From contig MU006218.1 in NCBI GenBank assembly GCA_010093685.1, forward strand, positions 93,861 to 157,860: a stretch of DNA of 64,000 nt. Reading direction: 5' to 3'. The position numbers and the translations under genes are program-made. Positions 45,128 through 55,520 of this stretch are shown piece after piece. Source of the DNA: Ophiobolus disseminans. Lineage: Eukaryota > Ascomycota > Dothideomycetes > Pleosporales > Phaeosphaeriaceae. The stretch's first letter is position 1, and each line of letters starts with the position of its first letter. The notes beneath the pieces were generated by a model that searched no databases, was not told the origin of the DNA, and saw nothing but the letters and a program-made list of their open reading frames with translations.

Positions 45128-48100
45128 ATGCGTCTTTTGAGGCATGACAATGATAGAGAGCTCATTATTACTAGCTTCCACGAGAACAAGTTACCTCCTT
45201 ATGCTATACTTTCACACACTTGGGGAGCAGATACTGAGGAGGTGATCTTCGCGGACCTTGTAGGAGGCAATAGCAAGGCAAATCATGGCGACGGGAAAAA
45301 GACTAGCTATAAGGAGAAACCTGGCTACAAAAAGATTCTTTTCTGTGGAGAACAAGCACGGCAAGATGATCTGCAGTACTTTTGGGTTGATACGTGCTGC
45401 ATCGATAAGTCGGACAAGGCTGAGCTCTCTTTCGCCATCCAGTCTATGTTCCGCTGGTATCAAAATGCCGCTAAATGCTACGCATACCTCTCAGACGTAT
45501 CAGCAGAGCAGAAAGCCAGTAGTACTTCAAGCGAGTATGTCTGGGAGCCTGGCTTCCAGGCAAGTCGCTGGTTCACACGTGGTTGGACGCTCCAAGAGCT
45601 TCTTGCCCCGGGCACAGTTGAATTCTTCTCCGAAGACTGGGATAGGCTCGGTGACAGGAGGTCGCTGAAGTCATTGATCCACAAAATAACTAGCATCCCA
45701 TACGAAGTGCTTGAGGGGGCCCCCCTACTCCAGTTCAACGTTGACGAACGGCTTCGATGGAGACATAATCGACACACAAAGATCAAAGAGGACGCGGCGT
45801 ACTCGATGTCTGGCATCTTTAATGTTGACATGGCGCCTGTCTATGGTGAAGGCGCGGAGCAAGCATTTGGACGGCTTTATGATAAGATTCGTAAGCAAGA
45901 AGAGTGTCTCCGTGATCTATGTGCTACCGATCCCTGCAACGACAAGAAGCGCATCGAGGATACGAAGGGTGGACTGCTAGCTGACTCCTACCGCTGGGTT
46001 CTTGACAATTCCGCTTTTCAGCAGTGGCAACATGTCCCGCACAGCCAACTGCTATGGGTAAAGGGCGATCCTGGCAAAGGCAAGACAATGCTACTCTGCG
46101 GCATCATCGACGAGCTAAATAGATCGATGCCTAGAACTGCACTTCTATCGTACTTCTTCTGCCAGGCGACCGACTCGCGCATTAACAGTGCCACAGCTGT
46201 CTTACGAGGGCTGTTGTATATGCTTATAATCCAGCAGCCGTCGCTTGTATCTTACGTCCGGAATAAGTACAATCGCGTCGGCAAAACTCTGTTCGAAGAC
46301 GCAAATGCCTGGGTAGCCTTGACAGAGATCTTTGTGGACGTGCTACAAGATCCAAGCCTGAGCACGACATACCTAATTATCGATGCGCTAGATGAGTGCG
46401 TCACTAATAGGGCAAAGCTGCTAGAATTTGTCGCAAAGCAGTCCTTGATGTCCAGCCGCATCAAGTGGATCCTTTCTAGCCGTAACTGGCCAGACATCGA
46501 GGTACAGCTGGAGCGGGCAGATTACAATGGAAGACTCAGCCTTGAGCTGAACGCGAAGTCGGTCGCTGCGGCAGTCAACATCTTTATCCACCAGAAGGTA
46601 GATCAGTTGGCGCTGGAAAAGCAGTATAAAGAAGAGATTCGACGAGCTGTGCTCCAGCATTTGACGTCAAATGCGAACGATACTTTCCTGTGGGTAGCGT
46701 TAGTGTGCCAAGATCTGAAGAAGACCCCAAATTGGCTCGTCCTGAAGAAGCTAGCATTATTCCCACCTGGGTTAGACGCTTTGTACAGGCGAATGATCCA
46801 GCAGATAAGCGAGTCTGACAGCTCTGAAATCTGTCAGCCAGTACTAGCTTCGACTGCGCTTTTCTATCGACCTGCGACGATCCAAGAACTGATTGCGCAT
46901 GTCGGGCAGCTTGACGAATTTGCCGACGACCTAGGGTCTGTGCGGGAGATTATCAGCCTTTGCGGATCATTCCTCACACTTCGCGAAGACACAGTCTACT
47001 TTGTGCATCAGTCCGCCAAGGACTTCCTCTTCACAAGGGCTTCTAGAGACGTTTTCCCTCGTGGTGCTGAAGAAATCCATCAGATGATTTTTTCGAGGTC
47101 CTTGGCGATTTTGTCTAGCATGTTGCACAGGGACATGTATGGTCTCAAAGCGCTAGGACGAAGTATCTCTACTGGCTAGAAGGGCTTAGCTTGTGCAAGA
47201 ACTTAGCGAGAGGTGTAGTCTCGATCACTAAACTGTGGTCACTAGTGCAGGTATGGCATATAGAAAGTGCATGTCCGTATAGAGTACACTGTCTACATGC
47301 TAACAATAGTAGGCAATGCAGGACCAGGATCAATTTACTCAGCTTGTTCAAGACGCACGGCGATTTGTTATGTATCACAAAGGGGCAATTGAGAATTACC
47401 CTCTCCAAACCTATGCCTCTGCGCTGATGTTCAGTCCAACAGGTAGCCTAATTCGGCAGCTGTTCCAACACGAAGCGCCAAAAGGAATTACGCTCAAGCC
47501 AGGTATGAGCGACAGCTGGAGCGCATGCCTGCAGACGCTTGAGGGCCATAGCAATGGGGTCCGGTCGGTGGCCTTCTCGCACGACTCAACTTGGCTGGCG
47601 TCGGCGTCGGACAACAAGACTGTCAAGATCTGGGACGCCAGCAGCGGCGCATGTCTGCAGACGCTCGAAGGCCATAGTGATGAGGTCCGGTCGGTGGCCT
47701 TCTCGCATGACTCGACCTGGCTGGCGTCGGCGTCGGACGATAAGACCGTCAAGACCTGGGACACTAGCAGCGGCGCGTGCCTACAGACGCTCAACGGCCA
47801 TAGCGGTTGGGTTTACTCGGTGGCCTTCTCGCAAGATTCGACCTGGCTGGCGTCGGCGTCGGACGACAGGACCGTCAAGATCTGGGATGCTAGCAGCGGC
47901 GCGTGTCTGCGGACGCTCGAGGGCCATAGCGATGAGGTCCGGTCGGTGGCCTTCTCGCACGAATCGACCTGGCTGGCGTCGGCGTCGTACGACAAGACTG
48001 TCAAGATCTGGAACGCTAGCAGCGGTGCGTGTCTGCAGACGCTCGAGGGCCATAGCAAATGGGTCTGGTCGGTCGCCTTCTCGCACGACTCGACCTGGCT

Positions 48101-49061
48101 GGCGTCGGCATCGTATGATAGAACCGTGAAGATCTGGGACGCCAGCAGCGGTGCATGCCTGCAGACGCTTAAGGGTCATAGCGATGAGGTCCGGTCGGTG
48201 GCCTTCTCACACGACTCAACTTGGCTGGCGTCGGCGTCGGACGACAGGACCGTTAAGATCTGGGACGCCAGCAGTGGCGCGTGTCTGCAGACGCTCGAGG
48301 GCCATAGCGATGAGATCAGGTCGGTGGCCTTCTCGCACAACTCAACCTGGCTGGCGTCAGCGTCGTACGACAAGACTGTCAAGATCTGGGACGCCAGCAG
48401 CGGCGCGTGCCTGCAGAAACTCGAGGGCCATAGCGATGAGGTCCGGTCGATGGCCTTCTCGCACGACTCTACCTGGCTGGCGTCGGCGTCGTACGACAAG
48501 ACCGTCAAGATCTGGGACGCCAGCAGCGGCGCATGCCTGCAGACGCTCGAGGGCCATAGCAACTGGGTCCGGTCGGTGGCCATCTTGCATGACTCGACCC
48601 GGCTGGCGTCGGCGTCGGACGACAGGACCGTCAAGATCTGGGATGCCAGCAGTGGCGCGTGTCTGCAGACGCTTGAGGGCCATAGTAACTGGGTCCTTTC
48701 AGTAGCATTCTCGCACGACTCGACCCGGCTGGTGTCAGCGTCGTACAAGAGAACCGTCAAGATCTGGGACGCTAGCAGCGGCGCGTGCCTGCAGACGCTC
48801 AACGACCAAAGCGGTCATGTCAACTCGGCCGATCTCGTCTCTTTCCTTGCGTCGTCACACCTTAACCAGACTGAAACAAGATCCGAGCACCATGTCTCCC
48901 AAGGACCAGCAATTAGCTCCGATAAAACTTACATTTCTAATAATGCTCAAAATCTGTTGTGGCTCCCCACGGAGTATCGACCAGGGTGCTCAGCCGTATC
49001 GAGTAGGTGTGTTGGCATAGGTACAGGGTCAGGCAAGGTTTGGTTATGTTGCTTTCTATAA
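45128..49061 (+). pseudogene. HET-NACHT-WD40 (HNWD) NLR, frame broken between NACHT and WD40
   Basis: The first frame (45128-47179, 683 residues) has a HET domain (about 25-170, with PYAILSHTWG, WVDTCCID, SRWFTRGWTLQELLAP), the linker motif NDKKRIEDTKGGLL, and a NACHT NTPase with P-loop GDPGKGKT (313-320) and Walker B YLIIDALDEC (415-424). It ends at TAG 47177-47179 just after HRDMYGLKALG. In the next frame the gene continues as KYLYWLEGLSLCKNLARGVV, then a 62-nt intron (47251-47312, GTATGG..GTAG), then 47313-49061 with ten WD40 repeats and an intact tail LLWLPTEYRPGCSAVS. HNWD proteins such as HET-E, HET-D and HET-R of Podospora trigger incompatibility cell death. Relatives have roughly 60 residues between the two joined points, so a deletion with frameshift is likely; the HET-NACHT half may still be made as a truncated protein. 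Confidence 0.85.
47518..48835 (+). repeat. ten near-identical 126-bp WD40 repeats plus a partial one
   Basis: Each unit encodes 42 residues of the form ACLQTLEGHS..V.SVAFSH followed by DSTWLASAS..KTVKIWDASSG. Units differ mainly at positions 10-14 (SNGVR, SDEVR, SGWVY, SKWVW, SNWVL) and 30-32 (DNK, DDK, DDR, YDK, YDR, YKR). These are the surface sites known to vary in HNWD proteins. The 11th unit is truncated (ACLQTLNDQSG). Confidence 0.95.
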
Positions 49062-49430
49062 CATTTGTAATCGTCAAGCTTCGCCCCTCCTTCTCTCTTC
49101 ATAAAATGGCACTGATAGAGGGAAGTAACTAGCTAGACATGTTTAAATATGTCGATCCTTCGCCACATCGAAGCTTTGCGAACGTACAAGAGGGAGGTGG
49201 TTAATATATATTGTCATGTGTATAATCAATGCATGAATGACGCCAAGATTTGCCATGCGAATTGGTCTTGCTACTGTCTGTTGCTGCTCCTCTTCACTAG
49301 ATTGACTTTAACGTTGTTGTACTTAGCGCAGTGGAAAAAAATACAAGATGACCGTCATACACTAGTTGCACAGCTGCAGAGCTCATTGCCCTAAGCCAAG
49401 CATGATGTCCAGACTACTCAATAAGTTACG
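49062..49430. other. intergenic, no gene seen
   Basis: 3' flank of the HNWD gene. A short frame at 49149-49394 has no motif. Confidence 0.4.
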
Positions 49431-49770
49431 TTCTTCGCCTATGTATCAGTGTTACTAGTGGCTTCCGCGGCGCTGGCTCCAGGATGTTGCTTTTCTTCCT
49501 GGCCATCTCGACCCTTAGCACTGACGAGCTCGCCTTGCGCATAATCACCTCTCGCAAGACTGCCTCCACTAGCTCTTCTCCTGCATCTCACATAAACGTT
49601 TTGCACTTACGATCACGTTTGTCTGTGCCCTTATCTACGGCAGCTTTAATTTTAGCATCGCGTACTACACGAGCCTTGTCAAGGTCCTCGTAGCTTATCA
49701 CCTTCGCCCTTCCTATAACTAGCGACCGTATCGACCCATAGACCTTAGCTTCACCATTGATCTTATACAA
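49431..49770 (-). pseudogene. relic of a pogo/Fot-type DDE transposase C-terminus
   Basis: The minus strand reads KVYGSIRSLVIGRAKVISYEDLDKAR at 49,590-49,770, a C-terminal block that I associate with fungal DDE_1 transposases. After one in-frame stop it continues DAGEELVEAVLREVIMRKAS and ends near NILEPAPRKPLV. No upstream catalytic part could be read, so this is a truncated, mutated relic. The family call rests on one short block and is tentative. Confidence 0.45.
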
Positions 49771-51146
49771 ATGTCACAGCGCTAATGCATTTTAGAGCAG
49801 TGACCATGATGTGCTTAGCACTAGCGCCTCTATGTCCTCGTAGGTCGTCCCTGCCTAAGAGCACCTTCACAAAGCCCAGCATACTTAGCATAATCCCTTT
49901 TTATCCATACTGTACACATTCTCTGGTAAAACAGCAGGTTTGTCTAGTCCACCCTGGCAGCCTGTGTGCCGCAAACTTTTGGAGGGGCTTGTGCCAGAAC
50001 GATGCTTGCTCTGTCCATGTCATCGATTGTGGTCCATAGAATACGAGGGACAGCTGGACTCGAATCGTACCCGCGCACTATTTTGCTAATAATAGCATAC
50101 TGCTTATGGACACTTCTAGAGGGGCATAAATGTACAAATAAGCTTACCGTATTGTAATTTAAGCTAAGCCTTATGAGTAGGCGATGTATCGCGGGGTAAG
50201 CGACACATCAAAGCTCTCACATCAGGAAAAATTAGAGTGCACTACACTAGAGTTGCAAGGATCTCAGATCTTGAGTATAGCTTCTTTCGCTTTTGATATA
50301 TATCCTAGACCCACCGAAGCGTGCAAGCCTGTCTTCTTTCGTGCTCTAATAGCGCAGAAACTAGATGCGGGCGGAGCGTCTTCAAAGGAATGCATCAATA
50401 GTTGGGTTCATAGCTACGTAATTATCTAGTTTCTAATATAGCATAGGTAGATAGTCTACCAAAGAAGTGATTGTCTATGACGGCACCTTAAGAGGATGGA
50501 TACAGAAGAATTGCGATGCTGGAAAGATGACTATATTCCTGCACGGCGTGTTTTCCAGTACACAGTGATGGATGTTAGTTCAATCGTAGTTTTTGCCTCA
50601 CCGTCAGTTTACGTTCTATTTGAGCCAGACGTAACTTCTTGCAAGGTCTTGATGGCTGACAATTAGTGTCTCGAGGTGAGTCGCTCGTTGTATGTCTCGA
50701 ATGAAGCTAGTGCAACTCGCTGACTCTCTCGTAGTACATCCATCGGTGGTAGTGTCGTGGCGTGTTACGACTAGATCTGGGTGTATCTTCTTATTCTTGT
50801 TACCGTAGAGCTTCTTGAACCTTGGAAGTTTTCGGGGCCGCGAATTGGAAATATTCGTAGGTCCGAAAGGTCCGCTGCAACAATAAAACGTAAGCTCATC
50901 CGTTAGGAGCAGAGTTGCTTGGTGGGGTACTCGGGGGCCTTGTTCAACCCCCATACCGGGCCGATTTGGTCACGAAACACTGCCGCGTTACGCGTTTGAG
51001 GGATATTCAGGCCTAAACATGCTTGTCATATAGGATAGGAGAAATCGCAATGCAATCCGTAGTATTAAATGGTGCTGTACCCGTGATATTCGAATTACGC
51101 ACCAATTCACGAAGCATCATATACTAGGATCGAACTGATCCTCTTC
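49771..51146. other. AT-rich accessory DNA without a supported gene
   Basis: About 1.4 kb between the transposase relic and the tRNA-like element. Frames at 50184-50429 (+) and 50616-50954 (-) lack motifs; the second may be a small unknown gene or an old transposon piece, but I cannot support either. Confidence 0.4.
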
Positions 51147-51226
51147 GGGTAGTTAGACGAAAACAGGGGTTTTGAACCTGCGCCAATGCGACAGACAAGG
51201 AGTGGGACAGATTAAGCTATCTACCC
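51147..51226 (-). other. tRNA-like element, perhaps SINE or tRNA relic
   Basis: On the minus strand the 80-nt block starts GGGTAGATAGCTTAATC and ends CTAACTACCC, giving a six-pair acceptor-like stem (GGGTAG with CTACCC). It carries a good polymerase III B-box, GGTTCAAAACC, about 45 nt after an A-box-like TAGCTTAATCTG. The T-loop is two bases too long and no normal anticodon arm folds, so it is not a working tRNA. A second B-box-like AGTTCGATCC follows 20 bp further on, as in tRNA-derived SINEs. Confidence 0.35.
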
Positions 51227-51240
51227 TTGGCTCCACTTGC

Positions 51241-52434
51241 TTAGTCCTTTATGAACTCGCGCAACTTATCTAATGTTATCGCCTCTAATACTGCTTTCCT
51301 CCCTCTTTTGCCTCTGTTACAATTTGCCGCAATAAGTGGTACTACTACCTCTTCAATCATCCGACACATTGCATGTACCATACTAATCTCAAGGTCTCTT
51401 TTCGCCCTATCAACTACTAGAACACTCCCTCTAGCATGCGCAAGCCTACGCTGGCTAACTTCACCCCACTCTTCGTCCTCCTCTTGCACCTGGAGAAGCA
51501 GTAGTCGTACCAGTGGGTTGTCAGCCAAGTGTTGCTCCCCATCATCTTGAATACTAGATCCATGCTTGCCTCCATAACTCTTAAGTACCCATTGCATGTC
51601 AAGGTACTGAACAATGTCCAGCGGATCGTCGCTTTCAAGGTTGAACAACGGATGGGCCTTTGGCACGTCTACTTGCAAAAGCTGACGAGATGGGTCACCA
51701 GCCTGATCGCCTAAGCAATTGATTCGAACCCCCTTGACCTTGCCGGCACGACCACCTAGCAACTTCTGACTGAAGTAATCCTTCGCACCAATTCCATGTA
51801 CCATACTCCCATACCCGTCGCGGTAGTAACCCAGAAAGTCGATAGCATCGCGGTAGGCAGTCAAAGTAATGTCCGTGAATTGCCGCGGGTCCAACTCATT
51901 GCCGACTTTCAGTACCGCTACCATAGGCCCCTTCCAGATCATCTCGCCCCACGCGTCCCCAATGAGGGTTGGTAACGTCCCATGAAGCGATTGGTTGGTT
52001 TGGAGGTTGTTGATTGCAAAGTTGTCAATGTACCAGATGTTCAGCGTATCTAGAGTTTGCTCTCGTCCACGGAGAGTATTCCCCTGTACGCAATGGAGTC
52101 CACGGCCAATGTATCCTTCATTTCCTGGTACGTGAAGGAGCTCATCTAGCTCAGGGTTGAAATATCCACGCTCCCCACTAATCTCTTTTGTGTCAATCCA
52201 TACAAGCCTCGGTTTCCGAGAAGCCATAGGAAAGTGTACTGCAAGAAAGTGGGTTGGCGATGGGCGGGCAGCAAAGCGCAATGCTGAAAGCTTCTTGAAG
52301 GAACGGCATAAAAGTCGGTGAGGTCGCCAGTCAACCTGTTGGCACTCTGGAGAACAGTATGCGGCAGAGCGACAAACCGGGCAGTAGCGGGCTGAGAATG
52401 TACCGCAGATCGTGCATTGCAGCAGCCCCTCCAT
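51241..52434 (-). CDS. MYND zinc-finger protein
   Basis: An intact intronless frame of 397 residues. The MYND finger is at residues 7-43: CTICGTFSARYCPVCRSAAYCSPECQ in outline, then HRLLC, with all eight Cys/His positions present. The rest (about 60-397) has no named domain; blocks such as WKGPMVAVLKVG and DAIDFLGYYRDGYG look globular. MYND fingers bind proline-rich peptides, so it is probably a protein-interaction factor; a regulatory role is inference. The frame is free of RIP-like stops although transposon relics lie on both sides, which argues for selection. Upstream of the start there is a small direct repeat (GTGGGAAGTGAAAGGA twice, about 52,460-52,490). Confidence 0.8.
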   Translation of the reverse strand: MEGLLQCTICGTFSARYCPVCRSAAYCSPECQQVDWRPHRLLCRSFKKLSALRFAARPSPTHFLAVHFPMASRKPRLVWIDTKEISGERGYFNPELDELLHVPGNEGYIGRGLHCVQGNTLRGREQTLDTLNIWYIDNFAINNLQTNQSLHGTLPTLIGDAWGEMIWKGPMVAVLKVGNELDPRQFTDITLTAYRDAIDFLGYYRDGYGSMVHGIGAKDYFSQKLLGGRAGKVKGVRINCLGDQAGDPSRQLLQVDVPKAHPLFNLESDDPLDIVQYLDMQWVLKSYGGKHGSSIQDDGEQHLADNPLVRLLLLQVQEEDEEWGEVSQRRLAHARGSVLVVDRAKRDLEISMVHAMCRMIEEVVVPLIAANCNRGKRGRKAVLEAITLDKLREFIKD

Positions 52435-52606
52435 AGCTAGTCGTCGTAGCGTGTCAGGAGTGGGAAGTGAAAGGAGTGGGAAGTGAAAGGAGAAGAAGCA
52501 GCTACGTTTGAGGTTCGAAGAACCCTTGCGTAGCTGGGGCCGATCTTACATCATTTGGACGCCTAGCCGAGATCTTAACTGAATAACACACACGAAGGAG
52601 CTAGTA

Positions 52607-54287
52607 TTGGGTCATGCACCGCACTGACCACCCCCACCAAAAATGATGCCAAAACGCGTAAACACCACATTATGCACCACTGTATCTTTCCTAAAACTCT
52701 ATATTTTTTACGATCTCAATGCCAAATACCTCGCAGGAAGCCTGTCAACACCAAGGGCGTAAGCCTCAACCAAGAAAGACGTCGCATCGTGAGCTAACTG
52801 CGGTTGAGCGCGCGTTTATTGCAAGCGCGTGCATTGCAGGTAGTTTATCACACAACAATTGCGCACAACTTTTTGGTCCTAACGTCGCTAGCAAGTCCAC
52901 AATAACCAGAACTGTACAGCGAGTTAACCAGCGTGCAACTGAACTAAATACCACTATAATTGACGCTTGCTGCTTCGAATTTCCGTCCAGGAGAGGCCCG
53001 CCACGACTACTCAACAATGAACAACGCGCGCGCATTGTGGAGCTTACAATCGCATCAAAACAGAGCTGGGAGAAGGAGAGCTAGCAGGCCATCAAGGATG
53101 GAGACTTTGTGAACGCTGGCCTGCCAAATTTCAGTGTAGAGCTTTACTAAAACATCATGTACGATGCTGGTTACGCGCGCCAGCGACCGGGCTGGAAGCC
53201 ACCTCTTAACACCGAACAGCAGCGCGAGCGTTTTGAGTGGGCTCTCGCCCACAACCCTGATAAATATGAGTATAGAGATAGGAAAGGATTCGATTTTGCT
53301 GAGGTTGTGTTTACTAATAAGACGCCAGCTTGCATTGGCAAGGAGCGCGGCATGCAGAGAGTGTGGTGTAAAGATAGCAAGCAGTACGATGAAGGAGTAA
53401 AGAAGGACCGCAACTGCTGCGCTTGTTGCTTACAATTCTACAGAGCCTTTTGTTACAACTATAAAGGTTCTCGCTACACCTATTTTGAAGAGACGGCGGC
53501 GCAAAAACGGTTGGCGGAGGAGGCACTAGCAAAGGAGAGTACACAGCGCAAGCGCGATAATAACATACTCTAAAGCAACGCGCGCAAGGCACTTGCAGTA
53601 CTAAATGAGAGCGATGTTAATCACCGTTACAACACTAGAAAGAAGCAATATGTACCCTCCTAGCATGACTACAAGCGCGGTGGGCGCAAGAATAGGGGTG
53701 TAGATGGGTATAGGCATTGCAAGGGTGCACTGAAGAGCATCGCCCCATGGATCAATTCACTCAAAAAGAAGGGATTACGCTATTTACTACTACAGGATAG
53801 GGCTCCGGCTCACAAATCACGAATAGCCCGCAATTACTGTACTGTAGAGCGCATAGAGCGCATGTGGTGGCCCGGCCACTCCCCTCGGAGTCCCCCGACA
53901 TCAATGCATCAGAGCATGCCTGGCAATGGATAAGACGTCATGTGACTCGGGATTTCACGCCAAGCTGCACAGAAGCCCAGTGCAAGCGACAGTGGAAGGA
54001 AGAGTGGGATGCAATACCCATAGAGGTGATAAATAAGTGTGTGTTGGGTATACCAGAGGTGGTGAGACGCATCATCAAACATGGCGGAAACAACGACTTT
54101 CACGGTTAACTCAACACCAGAAAATCTTAGGATAGCGGCAGCAGTATATAATTGGATAGCATCATTAATTTCAGCTCGATGAATTATGTGGTCGTGTTGC
54201 AAAGCATCGATTTTGTGAGGCAGTGCACCAAGTTTTGATGCGCGATCACATTTGTGTTGGGGGTGGTCAGTGCGGTGCATGACCCAA
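52607..54287 (+). mobile_element. Tc1/mariner element with perfect 30-bp TIRs
   Basis: The left end 52607-52636 (starting TTGGGTCATGCACCGC) and the right end 54258-54287 are perfect inverted copies over 30 bp. Between them lies one transposase relic on the plus strand. A TA dinucleotide abuts the left end; on the right the nearest TA is four bases away, so the target site is not clean. Element length is about 1.68 kb, normal for the family. Confidence 0.85.
52719..54109 (+). pseudogene. Tc1/mariner transposase, degraded
   Basis: The first part (52719-53084) carries the helix-turn-helix region (ELTAVERAFIASACIAG, SKSTITRTVQRVNQR). It stops at TAG 53082 and again shortly after. The middle (53157-53573) and the last part (about 53,730-54,109) lie in shifted frames. 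Catalytic blocks are recognisable: LLLQDRAPAHKS with the second Asp and SPDINASEHAWQW with the final acidic residue. At least three stops or frameshifts rule out an active enzyme. Stops of the TAG/TAA type fit RIP. Confidence 0.85.
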
Positions 54288-54518
54288 TTGGTACTACTAG
54301 TAGGGCGTACCGGTAATGCGCGGATTGCCGTAATGCGCCGGACACCAACATTTGGCAGTAGGCAGCATACCACCTGCTGCCGCCACCACAATCATTATTA
54401 TCACAAGTTTCCTTGGTGTTGAGGTCTTGATAGCTTAATAATTAATCTTATGTATCTATATCTGCCTAGCGTGTTCATGGTGCGCCCTGATCGTGATGTT
54501 GATGGTGGAGGTGGTGGT

Positions 54519-55200
54519 GATACATCGGCACTGGCTTTGCTTGCACTATCAACAAAGTCAATCAAAACAAGAAGTCTTCTAAGAATAAGAGCAATCAGGT
54601 CACATCATTCACGCTGAGGTGCGCCTGTGGGAGAGGTTACAAGAACAAGAGCACTGGTAAGCGACCGCGTAGCTCCTCCAAGATGGCTGGGTGTAAATGG
54701 AAAGCGCAGTGCAAGAAGGGTTGGGACCAGGAGACAGCATGTTGAAGACGATGAGTTGAGTTAACAAGTGATGGATTGATCTCGGCAAAGGAAGAAACTA
54801 TATACTCAAACAATAGCCTATTGCGCCTACCTCACCTGAGGTAGCAGCTCCCTTGCTGCTTCTGATTGTCCGAGTGGCCCCTGCCACTCTAAAACAGCAG
54901 AGTATGGATGGAGCTTCACCATTGAGGTGCCATATCATAACCACAACCGAGCCATAGGTATTGGTGTCACGGCGGAAATCTCACATACAATCACTACATA
55001 TACGGTACAGTGGCGGGGTAACGTGTGTTCACATTTTGCCCCCCATTTAGGCCGCCACAATTGGTGCCTTCCCCCAACAGCGCATACGAGATGCAGCCCT
55101 TAAACACCGCATTAAGTGTTTGTATGAACAGCGAGATACTGCATCAAAGATACTTGGCCATCTCTGTGCCACCACTTTGCATCCTCTCTGCCACCTTCAG
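54519..55200 (+). pseudogene. Mutator-like (MULE) transposase N-terminal relic, split by an LTR
   Basis: From 54,519 a frame encodes FTLRCACGRGYKNKS, MAGCKWKAQCKKGWDQ, then, after the solo LTR at 54740-54894, EYGWSFTIEVPYHNHNRA. The Cys..Cys..HNH pattern is the FAR1/WRKY-GCM1 zinc-binding domain that opens MULE transposases. The frame is exactly continuous across the insertion when the LTR and one target duplication are ignored. Downstream the sequence (QQRIRDAALKHRIKCL) is probably the same element but soon degrades. The DDE core is missing. Confidence 0.6.
54740..54894 (-). repeat. solo LTR, 155-bp family, TSD CAGCA
   Basis: The exact reverse-orientation relative of 33067-33221, also 155 bp, with five differences. 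It is flanked by CAGCA at 54735-54739 and 54895-54899. The LTR's first bases read TTTT rather than TGTT (one substitution in the terminal dinucleotide). It sits in the middle of the MULE zinc-finger frame. Confidence 0.88.
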
Positions 55201-55520
55201 TGGTCTCAAAGTTCTTCAGGAGATCAAGCAGAGCTTCAATCATGCTGCGGCTTCAAGATCTGTTCGCACAAGCTTCTGTAGCTTGTTCTTGACATCTGAG
55301 AGCTTCAGGTTTGACTGTGTTGCAAGAAGTCGAATATGATGGCAAGCAGACTTGTCAACAAGCAAGTCAATCAAGTTTGACGCCTCTGCTTAACTTGCTT
55401 GATGCCCTAGGCTGGCCTAGATTGAATTGTTTGATTTGGCAACGTTTTTGGAGCAGATTGACTTGAAACTTGCTTGCAACTTGATAGATTGAATGCCTAA
55501 AACGCTGAATTGTATACTAA

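Noticed and set aside
47411..48802. Long Arg-rich or antisense frames across the WD40 array
   Set aside because: They are shadow frames created by the GC-rich 126-bp repeats; they repeat with the array and carry no domain.
50616..50954. A 112-codon minus-strand frame as a gene
   Set aside because: No motif or conserved look, and it lies in decayed repeat-rich DNA; kept only as a remark.
33067..54894. A 22-kb retrotransposon bounded by the two 155-bp LTRs
   Set aside because: The LTRs are inverted relative to each other, have different target duplications (CAAAG and CAGCA), and the interval is full of host genes.
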